Positions 60,798 through 64,000 of a DNA stretch of 64,000 nucleotides are shown piece after piece. A program made the position numbers and the translations under genes. This DNA is from Kitasatospora sp. SolWspMP-SS2h. GTDB lineage: Bacteria > Actinomycetota > Actinomycetes > Streptomycetales > Streptomycetaceae. The notes under the pieces are model-generated. The model saw nothing but the letters and a program-made list of their open reading frames with translations, was not told where the DNA came from and did no database searches. Where the stretch lies: the NCBI RefSeq assembly GCF_003259315.1, contig NZ_QLLT01000004.1:248001-312000 (forward strand), written 5' to 3'. The number at the start of each line of letters is the position of its first letter. The first letter of the stretch is position 1.

Positions 60798-61742
60798 TCA
60801 GGTGGTGGCGGTGACGGCTCCGGTGACGGCTCCGGTGACTGCGGGGTCCGATTCCGCGCCCGGGTCGGCGTCCGTTCCGGTGGCCGAGGCGGCGAGGCGT
60901 TCGCCGATCAGGTCGAGTTCCGCCGACACCTGGGCGCGCAGCGCGGGCAGCAGGGCGAGGGCCGCGCGGGCGGCGTCCGGGTCGGGGTGCGGGTCCCGGT
61001 GGGCGGCGGCGACGGCGGTGCGCAGCGGCAGGACGGCCAGCGCGGTCTCCCACGCGGTGCGGTGCACGCCGGTGGCGTAGCGGGAGGTCAGGTACTCCAG
61101 CGGGGCGAGGGCGAGCGCGTCCCGGTCGGCGGGCCCGGCGAGCCGGTGCTCCGGCAGCAGCCAGGCCACCCCGTCCCGGGCCACCAGGTCGAACGCCCGG
61201 GACAGGTCAGGGGCTGCCGGGCCGCGCGCCGACTCGATGGTCGCCGCCGCCAACAGCCGCTCCAGCATGGCCGCTTCGCGCGGGTCGGTCGGCCGGTCGG
61301 GGTGCTCCTGCCCGGCCAGCAACTGCTCCAGGTGGTAGCGCTGGCCCCAACTGCCCACCGAGCGGTGCATCGCCCCGGCCCGGGTCTCCCGGATCGCGGC
61401 CAGCGCCAGCGCCCGGGTGGTCAGGTCCCGGCGCACCGCGAAGGCGCCGGCCGCCCCGTCCGGGAACAGCCGCTCCAGCGCGCACCGGACGGCGTCCACC
61501 GTCGGCCCGTCGTACCAGCGCAGCGTCCAGCGCTGCCCGACCGGCTCGCACTGCGGCTCGACCGGGACGCGGAACTGCACGGACAGCCGATCGGCGACCC
61601 GCCGGGCCAGCGGGCCGTGCGACGGGGACCGGGGGGCCTGCGGAGGCCGCGGGGCCTGCGGCTGCGAAGCCGCCGGCGCACTGGGCGCGGACCCGGGCGC
61701 GGGCGCGGCGGCGCGCTCCGGGGTGCGTTCGGGGGTGACCAT
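60798..61742 (-). CDS. hypothetical protein
   Basis: Protein of 314 residues not recognised as a known family. After a Pro/Ala-rich leader (1-45) it contains 'ADRLSVQFRVPVEPQCEPVG', 'QRWTLRWYDGPTVDAVRCAL', 'LFPDGAAGAFAVRRDL', 'RYHLEQLLAGQEHP' and 'ATGVHRTAWETALAVLPLRT'. The C-terminus ends in Val/Thr/Gly/Ala repeats from a 12-base DNA repeat (60805-60840). ATG 61742 is 6 bases after TAGTCT, fitting a leaderless start. Homologues with a shared DUF are likely in Streptomyces but I cannot name one. Confidence 0.65.
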   Translation of the reverse strand: MVTPERTPERAAAPAPGSAPSAPAASQPQAPRPPQAPRSPSHGPLARRVADRLSVQFRVPVEPQCEPVGQRWTLRWYDGPTVDAVRCALERLFPDGAAGAFAVRRDLTTRALALAAIRETRAGAMHRSVGSWGQRYHLEQLLAGQEHPDRPTDPREAAMLERLLAAATIESARGPAAPDLSRAFDLVARDGVAWLLPEHRLAGPADRDALALAPLEYLTSRYATGVHRTAWETALAVLPLRTAVAAAHRDPHPDPDAARAALALLPALRAQVSAELDLIGERLAASATGTDADPGAESDPAVTGAVTGAVTATT

Positions 61743-61799
61743 GGCCGGAGACTAGCCACGGCCGACCGCAGGCCACGGCGCCGACGGGCGACGCGCGGA

Positions 61800-62510
61800 G
61801 CGGCTCAGCCGTTCGCCGCAACCCGCGACGCGAGAGGCGCGGCCGGGCCGCGACGGACTGGGGCGTGGCCGGTCGGTGGTCCGCCAGGCGGCGCGGGCCG
61901 ATCGGCCGGTGGTCTCAGCCGGTGGCGGGGCGGGAGCGGGAAGCGATTAGGCCGGGGCGGGGCAGGCTGCGGGTGCCCGGCGGGCCGGCGGGTGGTGCGG
62001 GCGGGTGAACGATCCGACCGGTGCGAGCCGTCGGGTGGCGGAACCGGGCTCACCGGTGGTCGGGACGTGGCTGGCCGGGGGCGGGCGACGGCCTGTCAGG
62101 TCGCGCAGGTCCGGCCGGCCGGGGGCCTCGCCTGTCGGCGGGCCGGGCCCGGCCGTGAGCGCTCGGCGGTCCGTCCGGCGGCGCGGGCAGGTCTGCTGGT
62201 GGTCCCAGCCGGTGGTCGGGGCGGTGGTGGTGGGGAACGGTCGGTGGTCTGTCAGGTCGCGCGTGCGGGTCGGCCGGTGGCCTCTCTCCGTCGGCGGGCC
62301 GGGCCGGGCCGGGCCGGGCTGGGCCGTGGGTGTCCGGCGGGCCGTCAGGTGGCGGAGCCGGGTCGATTGGTGGCCTCAGCCAGTGGTCGGGCGTGGCCCG
62401 CCGGGGTGGTCGGTGGTCTGTCCGGCGGCGAGGGATGACCGGTCGGTGGCCTCGATCTGTCGGCGGGCCGGGCCGGGCGCCGGGGGTGCCTGGCGGGCCG
62501 TCAGGTGTCC
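61800..62510. repeat. degenerate G-rich repeat array downstream of P-loop kinase gene
   Basis: This 710-base gap has no supportable gene. The forward strand is rich in G with few A or T. GTCAGGT occurs at 62095, 62251, 62344 and 62500, spaced 156, 93 and 156 bases. Other recurring pieces are GTCGGCGGGCCGGGCC, GGTGGCCTCAGCC and GTGGTCGGG. CTCAGCC with a nearby GTTGGCC or GTGGTC recalls the 3' end of the kinase gene at 62511-62530, and a reverse open frame at 61805 ends with 'VAANG', like the kinase 'VPANG'. Confidence 0.65.
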
Positions 62511-63185
62511 TCAGCCGTTGGCCGGGACGGCCACGGGCGCGGCCGGGGCGGTGCGGGGTGCCGGGAGGGGGTGTTGCGGGGCCGGGGCCGGAGCCGGGGC
62601 CGGGGTGAACTCGATCGTGGTGAGGTGGGCGGCGGACGCGCGGGGCAGCAGGACGGCGGAGGCCACGCCGGGGGGCAGCGGGCCGTCGGCGGTGACCAGG
62701 GTGCGCAGTGCGGCGGCGGCGCGGCGGTGGCGGGCGAAGGCGTAGCGGGAGACCCGGCGGCCGCGGCGGCGCTGTCCGTCGGCGGCCTGCGCGGGGCTGG
62801 CGTCGAGCAGCAGCAGGTGCAGGCGGCGGCCCTGCCGAGCGGTGGTGCGGGCCAGGGCGCGGCGCACCCAGGGCAGGGTGCCGCAGTCGTGGACGACCAG
62901 CGGGCCGCCGGCCCGTATCGCCGCGCGCAGCCGCAGGTAGTGGGCGAGCCGGACCAGCGGCCGGTAGAGCGCGTACGGGACGCCGGGCAGGGCGCGGGCG
63001 AACCGGGCCCGGGTGTGCTGGGAGTCGATCACCCGGGCGCGGGCGCAGCGCCGCATCAGGGTGCTCTTGCCGCTGCCGGGCAGCCCGGAGACCACCAGGA
63101 CGTCGTCCGCCGGGTAGGCCAGTCGGGCCGGGGCGGGACGGCCGGTCAGGTCGTGCCGGGCGTGCGGGCGCAGCTGCGGGGACAC
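62511..63185 (-). CDS. P-loop AAA/kinase-like protein
   Basis: Nucleotide-binding protein of 224 residues. The Walker A motif is 'LVVSGLPGSGKSTLMRRCAR', followed by 'RVIDSQHTRARFARALPGVP', 'GPLVVHDCGTLPWVRRALAR' (Asp of Walker B) and 'LHLLLLDASPAQAADGQRRR', where the lid Arg residues lie ('GRRVSRYAFARHRR'). This is a zeta-toxin/chloramphenicol-phosphotransferase-like kinase fold. A Pro/Ala tail forms the C-terminus. GTG 63185 has GGAGGA upstream. It is divergent from the ATP-grasp gene. Confidence 0.85.
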   Translation of the reverse strand: MSPQLRPHARHDLTGRPAPARLAYPADDVLVVSGLPGSGKSTLMRRCARARVIDSQHTRARFARALPGVPYALYRPLVRLAHYLRLRAAIRAGGPLVVHDCGTLPWVRRALARTTARQGRRLHLLLLDASPAQAADGQRRRGRRVSRYAFARHRRAAAALRTLVTADGPLPPGVASAVLLPRASAAHLTTIEFTPAPAPAPAPQHPLPAPRTAPAAPVAVPANG

Positions 63186-63378
63186 GTGGTCCTCCTCAAA
63201 GGGTCTGCCAAGGGTGCGTCATGTGAACGTCATGCCCAGGGAAGTCGGTTCCAGCCCTCGTCGAGGTGGCTGTGACGCGGCTGTATCCGTTCCCGGACAC
63301 CCTGGGTGAAATGCGGCGGACGATCCGTGGCAGGGTGGGCGGACGCGATTCGCCCCGGGGGAGTCCGACGGGGGCGGA

Positions 63379-63420
63379 GGGGAACAGTGGGAACAGTGGG
63401 AATGGGTGGGAATGGGGTGG
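63379..63420 (+). repeat. GGGAACAGT/GGGAATGGG direct repeats before ATP-grasp gene
   Basis: Four close units, GGGAACAGT twice then GGGAATGGGT and GGGAATGGGG, end a few bases before the ATG at 63426. They may simply be slippage, or a regulator site. Confidence 0.55.
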
Positions 63421-63425
63421 GGCGC

Positions 63426-64000
63426 ATGAGGTTCTGCTTCCTGGTCGAGGAGCACTACCGCAACGACGGGATGCCGCTGGCCGTGGTCGAGCACCTGCGG
63501 GCCACCGGCCACCGGGTGGACGTGCTGCGCCCGGGCGCCGACCTGCTCGACCTCGCCGAACTGGTGCGCGCGGGCGAGCACGACGCGTGGGTGCTCAAGA
63601 CCGTCTCCGGCGGTCCGGGCCTGGGGCTGCTGGAGTCCGCCGCCGCGGCCGGTCTGACCACCGTCAACGACGCCCGGGCGATCCGTCCGGTCCGCGACAA
63701 GGCGCAGGCCGCCGTGGTCGCCGCGCTGCACGGCCTGCCGATGCCGCGGACCTGGGCCGCCGCCGACCCGGCCGCGTTCGCCGCGATCGACGCCCGCCGC
63801 TACCCGCTGGTCGTCAAGCCCGCCGACGGGTCCTCGGGGCGCGCCGTCCACCTGGTCGAACGGCCCGAGCAGCTGGCCGAGTTGGCCGCGCCCGCGGACG
63901 GCGGACTGCTGATCGCCCAGCCCTACGTCCGCAACGACGGCTGCGACCTGAAGGTGTACTGCGCGGGCGGCGAACTGTTCGCCACCCGGCGCACCTCGCC
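63426..64000 (+). CDS. ATP-grasp protein, RimK-like (3' end outside window)
   Basis: Start of an ATP-grasp ligase: 'FLVEEHYRNDGMPLAVVEHL' is the pre-ATP-grasp fold, then 'VNDARAIRPVRDKAQAAVVA', 'YPLVVKPADGSSGRAVHLVE' (ATP-binding Lys and Gly-rich loop) and 'IAQPYVRNDGCDLKVYCAGG'. RimK-type enzymes attach amino acids to proteins or small peptides. The first 191 codons are here and the frame is open at the window edge. The gene is divergent from the P-loop kinase. Confidence 0.88.
   Translation, partial: MRFCFLVEEHYRNDGMPLAVVEHLRATGHRVDVLRPGADLLDLAELVRAGEHDAWVLKTVSGGPGLGLLESAAAAGLTTVNDARAIRPVRDKAQAAVVAALHGLPMPRTWAAADPAAFAAIDARRYPLVVKPADGSSGRAVHLVERPEQLAELAAPADGGLLIAQPYVRNDGCDLKVYCAGGELFATRRTS

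Overview
The window is about 74% GC. Open frames have near-saturated G/C in third codon positions, GTG and TTG starts are common, and many starts have no ribosome binding site but sit 6-7 bases after a -10 box. With a SARP-type regulator, monomeric isocitrate dehydrogenase, SpoIIE-type phosphatases, an Rpf-LysM cell-wall hydrolase and a large number of small TetR/MarR/GNAT/hydrolase genes, this points to a Streptomyces or Kitasatospora chromosome. I see no rRNA, tRNA, intact insertion sequence, prophage or conjugative element. The window opens inside a LacI regulator and closes inside an ATP-grasp gene.

Layout. 0-11 kb: LacI regulator (partial), haloacetate-dehalogenase-like hydrolase divergent from a SARP-type regulator, PAS/SpoIIE phosphatase, universal stress protein divergent from an HTH-flavin-binding protein, isocitrate dehydrogenase, NUDIX hydrolase. 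11-24 kb: two acetyltransferases, a TetX-like monooxygenase, a secreted GH16 beta-glucanase with two ricin-type lectin domains, a CPA1 antiporter, a HEAT-repeat protein, and regulator/enzyme pairs (TetR/aldo-keto reductase, MarR/HSL-type esterase), each with an inverted repeat in the shared spacer. 24-35 kb: FAD hydroxylase, zinc-ribbon protein, ArsR-like regulator, DUF3291 protein, NADP oxidoreductase, a membrane-anchored sigma-like protein, serine/threonine dehydratase, photolyase. 35-45 kb: orphan STAS protein, an ECF sigma factor fused to a zinc motif, a membrane helix and an extracellular CAP domain, a secreted transglycosylase-like protein with a structured leader, an SLC13/ArsB-type transporter, a strange Ser-every-third-residue protein, LysE exporter, methyltransferase, DinB protein, a scar where two divergent genes were truncated, a Uma2 endonuclease and a second methionine aminopeptidase behind paired operators. 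46-64 kb: Rpf-LysM protein, Imm51-type protein, YihY protein, MscS channel, polysaccharide deacetylase lipoprotein, a large GAF/PAS/SpoIIE phosphatase, two LuxR-type two-component systems flanking a PAF-acetylhydrolase-like enzyme, hypothetical proteins, a degenerate G-rich repeat array, and a P-loop kinase divergent from an ATP-grasp protein.

How they work together. Most of the window is single genes or regulator/target pairs rather than long operons. The common theme is stress and envelope sensing: two SpoIIE phosphatases and one STAS protein (parts of partner-switching circuits whose kinases are not here), two membrane-linked sigma-like proteins, two two-component systems, a mechanosensitive channel, and several cell-wall hydrolases. 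No single block reads as a complete novel system. The best candidates for new biology are the sigma-ZAS-TM-CAP fusion, the triplet-serine protein, the repeat array downstream of the P-loop kinase gene, and the truncated divergent gene pair.
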